Part shown: piece after piece, positions 16,444-25,232 of the stretch
How the letters are laid out: every line of letters starts with the position of its first letter
How positions within the stretch are numbered: the stretch's first letter is position 1
From: Paenibacillus campinasensis
GTDB lineage: Bacteria; Bacillota; Bacilli; Paenibacillales; Paenibacillaceae
Assembly: GCF_002272015.1 (NCBI RefSeq)
Contig: NZ_NPBY01000012.1
Span: 56,174-120,173 of the forward strand
Reading direction: 5' to 3'
Length of the DNA stretch: 64,000 nucleotides
Program-made: the position numbers and the translations under genes
Notes under the pieces: generated by a model
What the model saw: only the letters and a program-made list of their open reading frames with translations
What the model was told of the DNA's origin: nothing
Database searches by the model: none

Positions 16444-17466
16444 ATGGTGGGAGCTAGCATTAAAGATGTTGCGCGCAGGGCCGGGGTGTCGGTCACCAGC
16501 GTTTCCAGAGTGTTGAATGGCGAGAAGTATGTAAGCCAGGAGCTGCTTGATAAGGTGAACCGGGCGATCGAAGAGCTGAATTATACGCCGAGCCATATCG
16601 CACGCAGCCTGAAGATGCAGAAGACGAATACAATCGGCATTATCGTGCCGGATCTGACGAGTCAATTTTGCTCAACGATATTGAGCAGCATTGAGGAAAC
16701 CGCGAGCGCACAAGGATATAACCTGCTCGTTGGCAACATTGCAGAAAGCATGGAGAAAGAGCTGCGTTACCTGCGTGTTTTTCAAAATATGAGGGTGGAC
16801 GGCATCATCGTCATGCATCAGAAATTCAATCAGGATATCCTCGAGTTTTTTGAACATGCTTCAATGCCGATTCTGTTCTCCAGTGTGAAAGGTCCGTCTT
16901 CATCCTACTTATCGGTGCTGATCGACGACTATCAGGCGGCATTCGATGCGACGGAGCATCTCATTTCCTCAGGCCATGAGAAGATTGCCTTTATCGGCGG
17001 CGACCTGGCGGACATTACGTCCGGGTTCAGCCGTTACAACGGTTACGCGGAAGCGATGAAGAAGCACGGCATCGAGCCGGACCCACGTTTTGTGAAATTC
17101 GGGGACTACAAGCTCCCTTCGGGCCTGAGGCTGATGAAGGAGATGCTCGGCGAGGACGAATGGCCGACGGTCGTGTTTGCCGCCAGTGACGATATGGCTG
17201 TCGGAGCGCTGAATTGCGCGCTGGACCACGGGCTGAAGGTGCCGGAAGATATGTCGATTATGGGCTTTGACGGAAGTTTGATTACCGAGGTCGTGCGTCC
17301 GGCAATGACGTCGATGCAGCAGCCGGTGGAGGAGCTTGGGAAGAAGTCGGTGGAATATATGCATCACATGATCGTTAATCCCGAATTTACATTTGATTCG
17401 GATATTATTTTGCAGCATCGTCTCGTTGAGCGTGAGAGCTGCCGCCCAAGGCTGGCACACGCGTGA
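16444..17466 (+). CDS. LacI family transcriptional regulator
   Basis: A 340-residue LacI/GalR-type repressor. The helix-turn-helix SIKDVARRAGVSVTSVSRVL is at the N-terminus, followed by the hinge helix (YTPSHIARSLKMQ) and a periplasmic-binding-protein-like sugar domain (TIGIIVPDLTSQF to SIMGFDGS). The ATG at 16444 follows AAGGGGTGG. It ends at a strong terminator, and a LacI-type operator lies before the following operon (17826-24866), which it probably controls in response to a sugar or polyol. Confidence 0.9.
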   Translation: MVGASIKDVARRAGVSVTSVSRVLNGEKYVSQELLDKVNRAIEELNYTPSHIARSLKMQKTNTIGIIVPDLTSQFCSTILSSIEETASAQGYNLLVGNIAESMEKELRYLRVFQNMRVDGIIVMHQKFNQDILEFFEHASMPILFSSVKGPSSSYLSVLIDDYQAAFDATEHLISSGHEKIAFIGGDLADITSGFSRYNGYAEAMKKHGIEPDPRFVKFGDYKLPSGLRLMKEMLGEDEWPTVVFAASDDMAVGALNCALDHGLKVPEDMSIMGFDGSLITEVVRPAMTSMQQPVEELGKKSVEYMHHMIVNPEFTFDSDIILQHRLVERESCRPRLAHA

Positions 17467-17486
17467 AACGAACAGCAGGAGCTGGG

Positions 17487-17519
17487 AACAGGCTTATCAA
17501 ACGATAAGCCTGTTTTTTT
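17487..17519 (+). terminator. Terminator of the LacI gene
   Basis: AACAGGCTTATC and GATAAGCCTGTT form a perfect 12-bp stem followed by a T-run. Confidence 0.92.
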
Positions 17520-17725
17520 ATGCTCGCGGCCGCTGCAAGCAAGCGGCAATCCAGCGGCAATCCAGCTTTTCCGCCTATGCAGTAAGAGCTCAATTCCTCT
17601 CATGGCGATGGCGCTATCATCATTTGACAAAATCAGACGTAATTCTCCACGAAATTTATATAACGCCGAGGAAAAACGGTAATAGATTTTACAAATGTCC
17701 TCTAAAATACGAAGTATCATTCTTC

Positions 17726-17739
17726 TGGTAACGATACCA
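17726..17739. promoter_or_regulatory. LacI-type operator
   Basis: TGGTAACGATACCA is a dyad with the central CG usual for LacI/GalR operators (6 of 7 half-site positions symmetrical). It lies 87 bases upstream of the first gene of the operon. Confidence 0.65.
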
Positions 17740-17825
17740 TACCGCAACACAGGTGACAGAGAAGCAAGACATCAGCATGGATAACCAAAGCGAAAATCCA
17801 TGAAGCAAAAGGTGGTCGAAAACTT

Positions 17826-18308
17826 ATGGACGATCTGTTGATTGTGGAGGGAAACGTAACTCCGCTTAGCTCCAAGACACATATTACCTATCAATTTCAT
17901 ATCGATGAGCCTGCCGCCTGCCTGGACATTGCTTTTGCCTACAGCTCGAAGGCGCTCGAGGATCGGGAAGCTTCGCGGCGGATGATCCTGGAGGCCATCG
18001 ACAAGTATGCGGAGCCGTCGATTTCTGAGCTCCAGAAGCAGCATTGGGAGCGATTCGTTCCCCTGCAAAATTTGCTGACGCTATCGCTCGATGATCCGTC
18101 CGGTTTTCGCGGCTCGGCTCATCGGCATCCCCCGGAGCAGCATCATCTCCTGACTGAGGAGCAGGCATCGCCCGGGTTCATTGCCGGGCCGCTGCCCAGC
18201 GGCATCTGGAAGCTTACGATCAGCATTCACTGCGTCGTGACGCCGGAGTGCCACTATCGACTCGTTGTGAGAAAGGGAGGGAATGCCGATGCCATGGGTA
18301 CCATTTGA
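17826..18308 (+). CDS. CehA-type N-terminal domain as a separate protein
   Basis: This 160-residue soluble protein has no signal peptide. Its pattern (GNVTPLSSKTHITYQFHI, then NLLTLSLDDPSGFRG, then GFIAGPLPSGIWKLTISIH, then CHYRLVV) resembles the beta-sandwich domain that, as I recall, precedes the PHP domain in larger CehA/McbA metallohydrolases. Here it is encoded alone and overlaps the PHP gene by 26 bases in another frame, implying translational coupling. It may be a substrate-binding partner of that enzyme. It begins the LacI-controlled operon. Confidence 0.6.
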   Translation: MDDLLIVEGNVTPLSSKTHITYQFHIDEPAACLDIAFAYSSKALEDREASRRMILEAIDKYAEPSISELQKQHWERFVPLQNLLTLSLDDPSGFRGSAHRHPPEQHHLLTEEQASPGFIAGPLPSGIWKLTISIHCVVTPECHYRLVVRKGGNADAMGTI

Positions 18309-19428
18309 GCTGCATACCCATACACCGCATAGTGACGGAAGACATTCGCTGCTGGAGATGTGCAGGGAAGCGAAGAAGCTGGGTCTTGGAGGCATTGCGC
18401 TGACCGATCATAATACGCTGTCAGGCATGGCGGAAGCCAATGCGGCACAGGAGGAAACCGGGGTAGCGATCATTCCCGGGATGGAATGGACGACCTTTTA
18501 CGGACATATGCTGACCCTCGGTGCCCCTTACTGTGAATGGAGAGATCTCGGACCGCGGGATATTCATAAAGGGATCCAGCGGGTGCATGAGGCCGGAGGA
18601 ATCGTAGGGATCGCACACCCCTACAGCATGGGCAGTCCGATATGCACAGGCTGTCACTGGGAATATGAGATCCAGAATTGGAACGATATTGACTATGTTG
18701 AAGTGTGGCATGAGATGATGCCGCCTTACAAGCATCACAACATCCCGGCATTCCAGCAGTGGACAAGCCTGCTTAATGAAGGCTTCCGGATCACGGCCAC
18801 CGCAGGGCGGGATTGGCATCACTCAGAGCATGCAGACGGCTGGTCAGCCTTCACCTATGTCGGTCTGGAGAAGGAAAGCGAACGCAGCCGGCCGGAATCG
18901 GTCGTGTCAGCCATTCGGCACGGACGCTGTATCGTGAGCATGGGACCCCTGCTGCATGTGGAAGCAGCGCACGGCGGGGCGACATACGGGATTGGCGATA
19001 TCATCACGGTCTTAAGCCCGGAGACGGCCACGATCGAACTGCGTATTCAAGTAGAGCCATCGTCCGTACCTGGCCGGACGGCGGATGAGATGCAAGTGAC
19101 GAAGCTGATTGTGGAATCGAATGCAGGAGAGCTTGCGATTCTGCCAAGGACAGATCAGCAGGGCGCCGCGGAATGCAGCATCCCTGCGGCAGGGATTCGC
19201 TGGCTTAGAGTGAAGGCTGCGGGCATGCTGGCAGGCGGCCATGCAACACTCGCGTTCACGAACCCGGTATACATCCTGGCGGCTTCGAACGACGAGTTGA
19301 GGGAACCGTACAGTGACGTGGAGGAAATGGACGGGGTACCAGCCTGGCAGAGCCGCAACATCGCCGCGTTCACGGACGGAATACCACCGGAGAAGCATGG
19401 AACAGAGAAGGGAGCTACAGAGAAATGA
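18283..19428 (+). CDS. PHP-domain phosphoesterase, CehA/McbA family
   Basis: A 381-residue metallohydrolase. Metal ligands are visible in order: ELHTHTPHSDGRHS (HxH and Asp), ALTDHN, GMEWTT, GIAHPYS and GRDWHHSE. The PHP domain spans about residues 5-250 and is followed by a beta-rich C-terminal region. Such enzymes hydrolyse phosphate mono- or diesters, and some relatives act on carbamates. GGGAGGG lies 2-5 bases before the ATG. The gene overlaps the accessory-domain gene upstream and the GDPD gene downstream (ATGA), so all three are probably made together. The neighbours favour a phosphodiester or phosphomonoester substrate. Confidence 0.8.
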   Translation: MPMPWVPFELHTHTPHSDGRHSLLEMCREAKKLGLGGIALTDHNTLSGMAEANAAQEETGVAIIPGMEWTTFYGHMLTLGAPYCEWRDLGPRDIHKGIQRVHEAGGIVGIAHPYSMGSPICTGCHWEYEIQNWNDIDYVEVWHEMMPPYKHHNIPAFQQWTSLLNEGFRITATAGRDWHHSEHADGWSAFTYVGLEKESERSRPESVVSAIRHGRCIVSMGPLLHVEAAHGGATYGIGDIITVLSPETATIELRIQVEPSSVPGRTADEMQVTKLIVESNAGELAILPRTDQQGAAECSIPAAGIRWLRVKAAGMLAGGHATLAFTNPVYILAASNDELREPYSDVEEMDGVPAWQSRNIAAFTDGIPPEKHGTEKGATEK

Positions 19429-20132
19429 ATCAATTCGATTGGATTGCCCATACCGGATGTGATGGCACGCCTTATAACTCGCTCGTCTCCTGCCAGGCAG
19501 GTTACGAGACCGGGGCCGATGTGCTGGAGGTCGACGTCCGGACTTCCCGAGACGGCATAGCGGTCCTATACCATGATGATCAGCCCGACGTCTCACAATA
19601 TACATACGAGGAATGGACTGCGGCCGGTTATGAGCCGGTCGAGAAGCTGGAAACCATCCTCACCCCGTATCGAGGAAAGCCAGTTGCTTTCAACCTGGAT
19701 CTCAAAACCGAGGAAGCCTATACAGCTGCAGCGGCCGTTGTTGATCGGCTGGATGTATGGAGCCAGGTGTACTTCACAGGCGTGACCGATCATTTGGCCA
19801 ACGGCCCGCGCGCGAGGCATGTTATCTGGAATCTGCCGCCGATCCCGACGGACCTGGCGGATGACATCTATGAAGAGCGTATCCGGCAGTACTGCCAGCA
19901 GGCAGAGCAAGCAGGCTATGCCGGAATCAATGCGCAGTACGGCTCATGCCGGCCTGCCCTCGTGGCGCAAGCGCATCAGCTCGGATTGCGGGTGTGGCTC
20001 TATACGCTCCCGGCCGACGAGCCCCTGCTTCGCCATTATGCGGATATGGGCGTGGATGCGCTGTCCGTCACCGACCTGACCCCGGCAATGGAGCTGATGA
20101 AACGCGGGTCAACCGATGGCCACCGCTCGTAA
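19425..20132 (+). CDS. Glycerophosphodiester phosphodiesterase family protein
   Basis: A 235-residue TIM-barrel GDPD. The catalytic and metal motif GADVLEVDVRTSRDGIAVLYHDD is clear (given here as two overlapping parts: GADVLEVDVR and RDGIAVLYHDD). The N-terminal HRG motif is altered to HTG and the ENT motif to YNS, so it is a divergent member and its activity should not be assumed identical to GlpQ/UgpQ. It lacks a signal peptide and would act on imported glycerophosphodiesters. The start overlaps the PHP stop by four bases; the MATE gene overlaps its end. Confidence 0.8.
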   Translation: MNQFDWIAHTGCDGTPYNSLVSCQAGYETGADVLEVDVRTSRDGIAVLYHDDQPDVSQYTYEEWTAAGYEPVEKLETILTPYRGKPVAFNLDLKTEEAYTAAAAVVDRLDVWSQVYFTGVTDHLANGPRARHVIWNLPPIPTDLADDIYEERIRQYCQQAEQAGYAGINAQYGSCRPALVAQAHQLGLRVWLYTLPADEPLLRHYADMGVDALSVTDLTPAMELMKRGSTDGHRS

Positions 20133-21501
20133 ATTGGCCGAGCCCGGCCAGCACTTCCTCGAGGAATCGCCGCGGTTCTCGCTGTTCCGGCTGGCCTGGC
20201 CGCTTCTGCTGAGCCAGTTCGTGCAGACGCTGATCGCTTCAATCGACACATTGATGTTAAGCGGTCATTCCGATCAAGCGGTTGCCGCTATCGGCACCGT
20301 GTCGCAGGTGATGACCGCGGCCCATCTGCTATTCGGATTTATCATCGTGGGCGCGTCGATTCTGATCGCCCAGTACTCCGGGGGAGGCAGGGTGCAGGAC
20401 GCAACGAGAATTGCTTCCATTGCGCTCGGAACGAACATGATGTTCGGGCTGCTGGTCGGGCTGTCACTATATACATTTGCGGGACCGGTGCTGGGCGCGA
20501 TCCAGCTCCCTGCGGAGCTTATGGATGAAGGAAGAACATACTTGTCAATCATCAGCCTGGGGGCGTACGCAACCGCCTTCGTCATGACCTCGGAAATGAT
20601 TCTGCGCATGAACGGCCTTGTCAAGCGGATGCTGCTCTTATCGGTCATCATGGTGGCGCTGAATACACTGGGCAACTATGTTGTGCTGTATGGCCCATGG
20701 GGCCTTCCCACTTACGGGGTGGCCGGGGTGGCGTGGGTCACGCATGCCAGCCGCCTGGTCGGCTCGGTGATCGCGGCGGTGTTCTTGATAAAAGGGCTGG
20801 AGGCCAAGCTTTCCCTTGCGGTCATGCTGCGTCCCTTCGGGCGAGATCTGAAGCAAATATTCCGGCTCGGCATTCCTTCGGCGGGAGAACACCTGTCCTA
20901 TACGGCCTCCCAGGTGGTTGTCACGATGATGATTGCGGTGATCGGCACAACCGCTCTAACGACCAAGGTATATACCCAGACCTTGATGGGTTATGTGTTC
21001 CTGCTGTCAGAAGCGCTTGGCATGGCCGCTGCCATCCTGATCGGTCACCGCATTGGCGCCAAAGCCTATGATCAGGCCAGCCGGATGGGCATCCGGTACA
21101 CGCTGCTTGCGGTTGCAGCCTCGGTGTTGATCAGCGGCACGCTGTACATCGCAGCCGTCCCGCTGCTGGGCCTGTTCACGGATGATCCGGACGTGCTTCG
21201 CATCGGGAAGATCCTGATGCTGATCGGCATCCTTCAGGAGGCTGGCAGAGCATGCAATGTCATGATGATCAGCGCGCTGAATGCGACAGGAGAGGTGCGG
21301 TACCCCGTCATCGTCGGACTGATCATCATGTGGGGCTTCAGCATGCCGCTCACTTATGTGCTGACGATGACGCTCGGATGGGGCATTTATGGGGTATGGA
21401 TCGTGTTCGTGATTGATGAGTGGGTCAGAGGCGCCTTCATGATCGCACGCTGGCGGTCGGGCAAATGGAAACGAATCAAGCTTGTCACATCGGAAGGATA
21501 A
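20116..21501 (+). CDS. MATE family efflux transporter
   Basis: A 461-residue, 12-helix MATE antiporter. FRLAWPLLLSQFVQTLIASI and IDTLMLSG begin the first helices, and the two six-helix halves are each about 200 residues. Known MATE proteins export cationic drugs or metabolites using H+ or Na+. Its start lies 17 bases inside the GDPD gene. A MATE exporter inside a sugar-type import operon is unusual; it may export a breakdown product or amine head group. Confidence 0.85.
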   Translation: MATARKLAEPGQHFLEESPRFSLFRLAWPLLLSQFVQTLIASIDTLMLSGHSDQAVAAIGTVSQVMTAAHLLFGFIIVGASILIAQYSGGGRVQDATRIASIALGTNMMFGLLVGLSLYTFAGPVLGAIQLPAELMDEGRTYLSIISLGAYATAFVMTSEMILRMNGLVKRMLLLSVIMVALNTLGNYVVLYGPWGLPTYGVAGVAWVTHASRLVGSVIAAVFLIKGLEAKLSLAVMLRPFGRDLKQIFRLGIPSAGEHLSYTASQVVVTMMIAVIGTTALTTKVYTQTLMGYVFLLSEALGMAAAILIGHRIGAKAYDQASRMGIRYTLLAVAASVLISGTLYIAAVPLLGLFTDDPDVLRIGKILMLIGILQEAGRACNVMMISALNATGEVRYPVIVGLIIMWGFSMPLTYVLTMTLGWGIYGVWIVFVIDEWVRGAFMIARWRSGKWKRIKLVTSEG

Positions 21502-21572
21502 GTAATCCCTGTCGTTGTCGTTGATTCCACGAAAAGGAGGGAGGGCAGCGTAGTCGCTGTCCGGTCAACAAT

Positions 21573-22472
21573 ATGTCGCAGATTCGAACGAAACTATTCG
21601 GAAAATGGAGGGTCGCTTCACGAAGGGAGTCGCACGCCATATGGTATGTGTTCTTGCTTCCAACACTGCTGGGCATCTTGCTGTTTACGGTGTACCCGTT
21701 GATCGAATCGCTCCGGCTCAGCTTCACTAGAGGAGCGAACGAGCGGTTTGTCGGCACGCAGAACTATGCCGATGTGCTCGCCTCGGAAACGTTCTGGTAT
21801 GCGGTGTACAACACGGTATACATCACGGTGTTCCAGCTGTTGATTGCGATTCCGATCGGCTTTCTGATCGCCTGCTTGATCAACAGCTTGCGCCGATCCT
21901 CCAATCTGTTCAAGGTGCTGTTCTACATCCCGAATGCGACCTCGATGGTCGCGGCAGCCACCGTATTCCTTGCTATTCTGCATCCGGACGGGCCGCTGAA
22001 TTATGTCGCACAGCTGCTCGGGTTCGAGAAGGTCGTGTGGCTGTCCCAGCCGACCTCAGCCAAATGGGGCGCGATCATACTGTCCGTATGGCATTGGCTC
22101 GGCTTCGTCATCATTATTAATCTGGCGAACCTGCAAGCGATCCCGATTGAGTATTATGAGGCGTCTGCGATTGACGGCGCGACTCCCTTCCAACAGTGGT
22201 GGCGGATCACAGTGCCGAATATGGTTGGCAGTCTGACGATCCTGTTTGTACTTGGGTGGATTGGAGGGCTGCAGCGCTTCACGGACGCCTACATGCTTGG
22301 CGGACTGCAGGGAAGTCCGGCCCGATCGCTTCACACCGTGGTCGGATTCATATTCGAACGCGGCTTCGGCGGAAATGAATACGGGATTGCTTCAGCAGCC
22401 GCTTACATTCTGTTCGTATTCATCCTGATCTTCACTTATATCAATACCAAATTGCTGCGCATGAAAATTTAA
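21573..22472 (+). CDS. ABC sugar importer permease (UgpA/MalF-like)
   Basis: A 299-residue six-helix permease. The EAA loop that docks to the ATPase is EYYEASAIDGATPFQQWWRI. It starts 71 bases after the MATE gene and pairs with the next permease. The closest functional classes are carbohydrate-uptake and glycerol-phosphate importers. No ATPase gene lies in the cluster, so a shared MsmX-like ATPase is probably used. Confidence 0.9.
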   Translation: MSQIRTKLFGKWRVASRRESHAIWYVFLLPTLLGILLFTVYPLIESLRLSFTRGANERFVGTQNYADVLASETFWYAVYNTVYITVFQLLIAIPIGFLIACLINSLRRSSNLFKVLFYIPNATSMVAAATVFLAILHPDGPLNYVAQLLGFEKVVWLSQPTSAKWGAIILSVWHWLGFVIIINLANLQAIPIEYYEASAIDGATPFQQWWRITVPNMVGSLTILFVLGWIGGLQRFTDAYMLGGLQGSPARSLHTVVGFIFERGFGGNEYGIASAAAYILFVFILIFTYINTKLLRMKI

Positions 22473-22492
22473 CAAGGACGGGGGATCCATAT

Positions 22493-23338
22493 ATGCCTGG
22501 CATGCAAGACAGACGGAAACTGATAAACGGGGTCATATTCATCCTGCTGACGGTGCTCGCCTGTACGATGATCTATCCGTTCGCGTGGATGATCAGCGTC
22601 AGCCTGGAGCGAACGGCCAATCTGGCGATGCCGTTCCCGCCAAGACTCATACCCGGGGATTTCTCGTGGTTCAACTATCGGCTCGTATTCGAGAACAATG
22701 CCCTGCTTCAGGCTTACTGGAACTCGATAGTGATCGCGGTATTCAGCGTCACCTTCAGCGTCGGCTCGGCACTGCTGGGGGGATATGCCTTCTCCCGGGG
22801 GGACTTCAAGGGCAAGCGACTGCTGTTCTTCACCGTGCTGGCCACGATGATGATTCCGTTTGAGACTCGTCTGATTCCGATGTTTACAATGTTCAATGAT
22901 CTGGGGATGATCAACACGAAGTATCCGCTCATTCTGCCATCATTCGTGAATGCGCTGGGGCTTGTGCTGACCAAGCAATATTTCGACCAGCTCCCGGAGG
23001 GGCTGCGGGAGTCTGCCAAGATGGATGGTGCGGGGGAGTTCAAAACCTTCTTCTACATCTTCGTTCCGCTGACCGGCCCGATTACGGCAACGCTGGCAAT
23101 CCTGTCGTTTCAGGATAGCTGGAATTCCTTCATCTGGCCGCTGGTGGTAATCAACGATCAGGATCTGAAGACGGTGCCGCTGTTCTTGTCGAGTTTCTCC
23201 GCCGAGAATGGAAGCCGGCTTGCCGGTGTGACGATGGCGCTGGCCACGATGAGCATTTTGCCTTTGCTGCTGGTGTTCCTGTTTTTCCAAAAATATATCA
23301 TTCGAAGCGTCGCACTCAGCGGCCTGAAAGGAGAGTGA
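22493..23338 (+). CDS. ABC sugar importer permease (UgpE/MalG-like)
   Basis: A 281-residue six-helix permease with the EAA loop EGLRESAKMDGAGEFKTFFY. It follows the first permease by 20 bases and precedes the binding-protein gene, forming a CUT1-type importer. The enclosing operon carries PHP and GDPD hydrolases, favouring a phosphodiester or polyol-phosphate substrate, by inference only. Confidence 0.9.
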   Translation: MPGMQDRRKLINGVIFILLTVLACTMIYPFAWMISVSLERTANLAMPFPPRLIPGDFSWFNYRLVFENNALLQAYWNSIVIAVFSVTFSVGSALLGGYAFSRGDFKGKRLLFFTVLATMMIPFETRLIPMFTMFNDLGMINTKYPLILPSFVNALGLVLTKQYFDQLPEGLRESAKMDGAGEFKTFFYIFVPLTGPITATLAILSFQDSWNSFIWPLVVINDQDLKTVPLFLSSFSAENGSRLAGVTMALATMSILPLLLVFLFFQKYIIRSVALSGLKGE

Positions 23339-23453
23339 TGGGCCCGGGACAATCAAACGAGAGCGGAAGCGATGGATCGGGAGAAGCAGTCTGGTTGTGG
23401 GATAGGCACTACGGGGGTTAAAAAAAATCATTCATTCATCTGGAGGAATAACG

Positions 23454-24866
23454 ATGATCAAAGTAAATTCCAAGTTTGTTGTCATCACCCTGCTGTTGTT
23501 GTTTGCGCTGACGCTTAGCGCCTGCGGCGGGACCAGCACCGACAATGCCGGGGCGAATACGAGCGAGACAACGACCGAAGCGCAGACAGAAACGACGGAC
23601 TCGGCGGAAGCCGCTGGACCGGAGCTGTCCGGCAAGCTGAAGGTTCAGCTGATCGGCGATTTCTCTTTGGAGGACAAGACCGATGCGCTTACAGGACAGA
23701 CGTCCAAAGGCGTGAAAGTGCTGAAAGATGAGTTCGAAAGACTGTATCCGAATACGGAAGTCGAATTTGTTCTGATGGGCTGGGACAACTACAACGAGAA
23801 AACACAGACCATGCTTCAGTCCGGTGCGGCGGATGTGTATCAGCTGCCAGGTATTGCTACATTCGCGGAACAAGGGCTGCTGGAGCCGCTTCAGCCCTAT
23901 ATTGAGCGGGACAGCTTCGATCTGGACATCTATCTGAACGGTCAGGTGGACGGCTGGAGAGCGATGGGGCCAAACGATCAGGAGCCGGAGATTTACAGCT
24001 TGCCATTCATCGGGGATGCACGCTTAATCGTATATGATAAACAGCTGTTCGACGATTGGGGCGTGGAGTACTTATCCGAAGAGCCAACGATCGAAGAGAT
24101 TATAGAGAAAGCATCCAAAATGACGGGCACCAATCCGAAAACCGGTGAAAAAAACTATGGCCTGACCTTCAACGGCAACGATGCTGCAGACAGCATCATG
24201 AATATTAACGAGTCGAAAGGCGGCCAGTGGGGAACCGGATTCTTGTGGAAGGACATGAAGCTGGAATTCGACTCGCCTACGATGATCGAAGCTGCGGAGC
24301 TGCTGAAGGAAGCGACCCAGTATGCGCCGGAAGGCGTGCTGGTGAACCAGGGAGCCGAGAACTTCCTGCAGGATAACAACAATGTTGCCATTAACCTGCG
24401 CGTGGCGCCAGGCTTTGTGAACAGCCTGGAGACGTTTGGAACGCAAGACCGATATCAGGCAGCGCTGCTGTTCAAGCATCCGGAGAAGGGCATGGGCGGC
24501 ATGTTTGCCGGAAGCCCGTTCGCCATCGGGGCGAACAGCCAGAACAAGGATCTCGCCTGGGAGTGGCTGAAGTTCAGCGGAAGCGAGTTTTTCCAGGAGT
24601 ACATGTGGAATGAACAGCGTTCCCACAGCATGCCTGTCATTAAAGCGGCAGCAGAGTGGGAAAGTGTGAAGGAAGTGCCGCAAATGGATATCATCCTGAA
24701 ACAGATGAGCCAGCTGTGGGCACCGCGTTATCCTTACCGTGCCGGACAGCCGCGCTACATCTTGTCCGAGAACGTAGAGCGCATTCTGCTTGGCGAATTG
24801 TCCGCTGCGGACGCGATGAAGAAAGCGCAGGAAGAAGCTACGAAATGGCTGGAGGGCCAGCAGTAA
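23454..24866 (+). CDS. ABC sugar importer solute-binding lipoprotein
   Basis: A 470-residue family 1 extracellular binding protein. The signal peptide ends with the lipobox LSACGG, with a Thr/Glu-rich linker after the lipidated Cys. The binding domain follows (LSGKLKVQLIGDFSLED onward). GGAGG lies 7 bases before the ATG. A 115-base gap after the permeases may hold processing signals, as binding proteins are often made in excess. It ends the operon before a strong terminator. Confidence 0.9.
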   Translation: MIKVNSKFVVITLLLLFALTLSACGGTSTDNAGANTSETTTEAQTETTDSAEAAGPELSGKLKVQLIGDFSLEDKTDALTGQTSKGVKVLKDEFERLYPNTEVEFVLMGWDNYNEKTQTMLQSGAADVYQLPGIATFAEQGLLEPLQPYIERDSFDLDIYLNGQVDGWRAMGPNDQEPEIYSLPFIGDARLIVYDKQLFDDWGVEYLSEEPTIEEIIEKASKMTGTNPKTGEKNYGLTFNGNDAADSIMNINESKGGQWGTGFLWKDMKLEFDSPTMIEAAELLKEATQYAPEGVLVNQGAENFLQDNNNVAINLRVAPGFVNSLETFGTQDRYQAALLFKHPEKGMGGMFAGSPFAIGANSQNKDLAWEWLKFSGSEFFQEYMWNEQRSHSMPVIKAAAEWESVKEVPQMDIILKQMSQLWAPRYPYRAGQPRYILSENVERILLGELSAADAMKKAQEEATKWLEGQQ

Positions 24867-24944
24867 GCAGCATTCTGATCGGTTAAGTGAAGTTCAGAAG
24901 TAAGCAGATGATTAGCTAGTATTTAGGTGAAGGCGATAGCAAGT

Positions 24945-24983
24945 ACAAGCGGAGTCCCGATTCGGGCTCCGCTTGTCTTGTCT
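24945..24983 (+). terminator. Terminator of the PHP/GDPD/ABC operon
   Basis: ACAAGCGGAGTCCCGA and TTCGGGCTCCGCTTGT pair almost perfectly, followed by CTTGTCT. Confidence 0.85.
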
Positions 24984-25095
24984 ATAAGGAAAGAGGGAGC
25001 GGGAAACGTGACTGGAAGGATGTATACCTGCTGTTCGGGCACAATCCTTTCATTTTAAGGAATGAAAAGTCTAGTAAAATGATATTGTAAAAGCA

Positions 25096-25172
25096 CTAAA
25101 CACGGGAAAGCTTGCGTAGATGCTTCGGGTTTAGGCCGTAAGCCAAAAAACTTTGATATCCCCCGTATCAAA
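25096..25172 (+). other. Possible structured leader before a sigma gene
   Basis: CTAAAC (25096-25101) can pair with GTTTAG (25129-25134), enclosing a weak AAGC/GCTT helix. GGC-CGTAA-GCC follows, then TTTGATA and TATCAAA around a 7-base C-rich loop (25152-25172). An A-run separates the last two. It does not match a riboswitch class I know. No U-tract follows, so it is not a simple terminator. Confidence 0.3.
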
Positions 25173-25232
25173 ATCCCTGGTTAGAGTGTCTTTTAGAGTG
25201 AAGGACAAATAAAGCATTGGAGGAAATGAAAC

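Noticed and set aside
25096..25172. Known riboswitch (c-di-GMP, preQ1, fluoride, THF types considered)
   Set aside because: None of the conserved core sequences is present; kept only as an unassigned leader.
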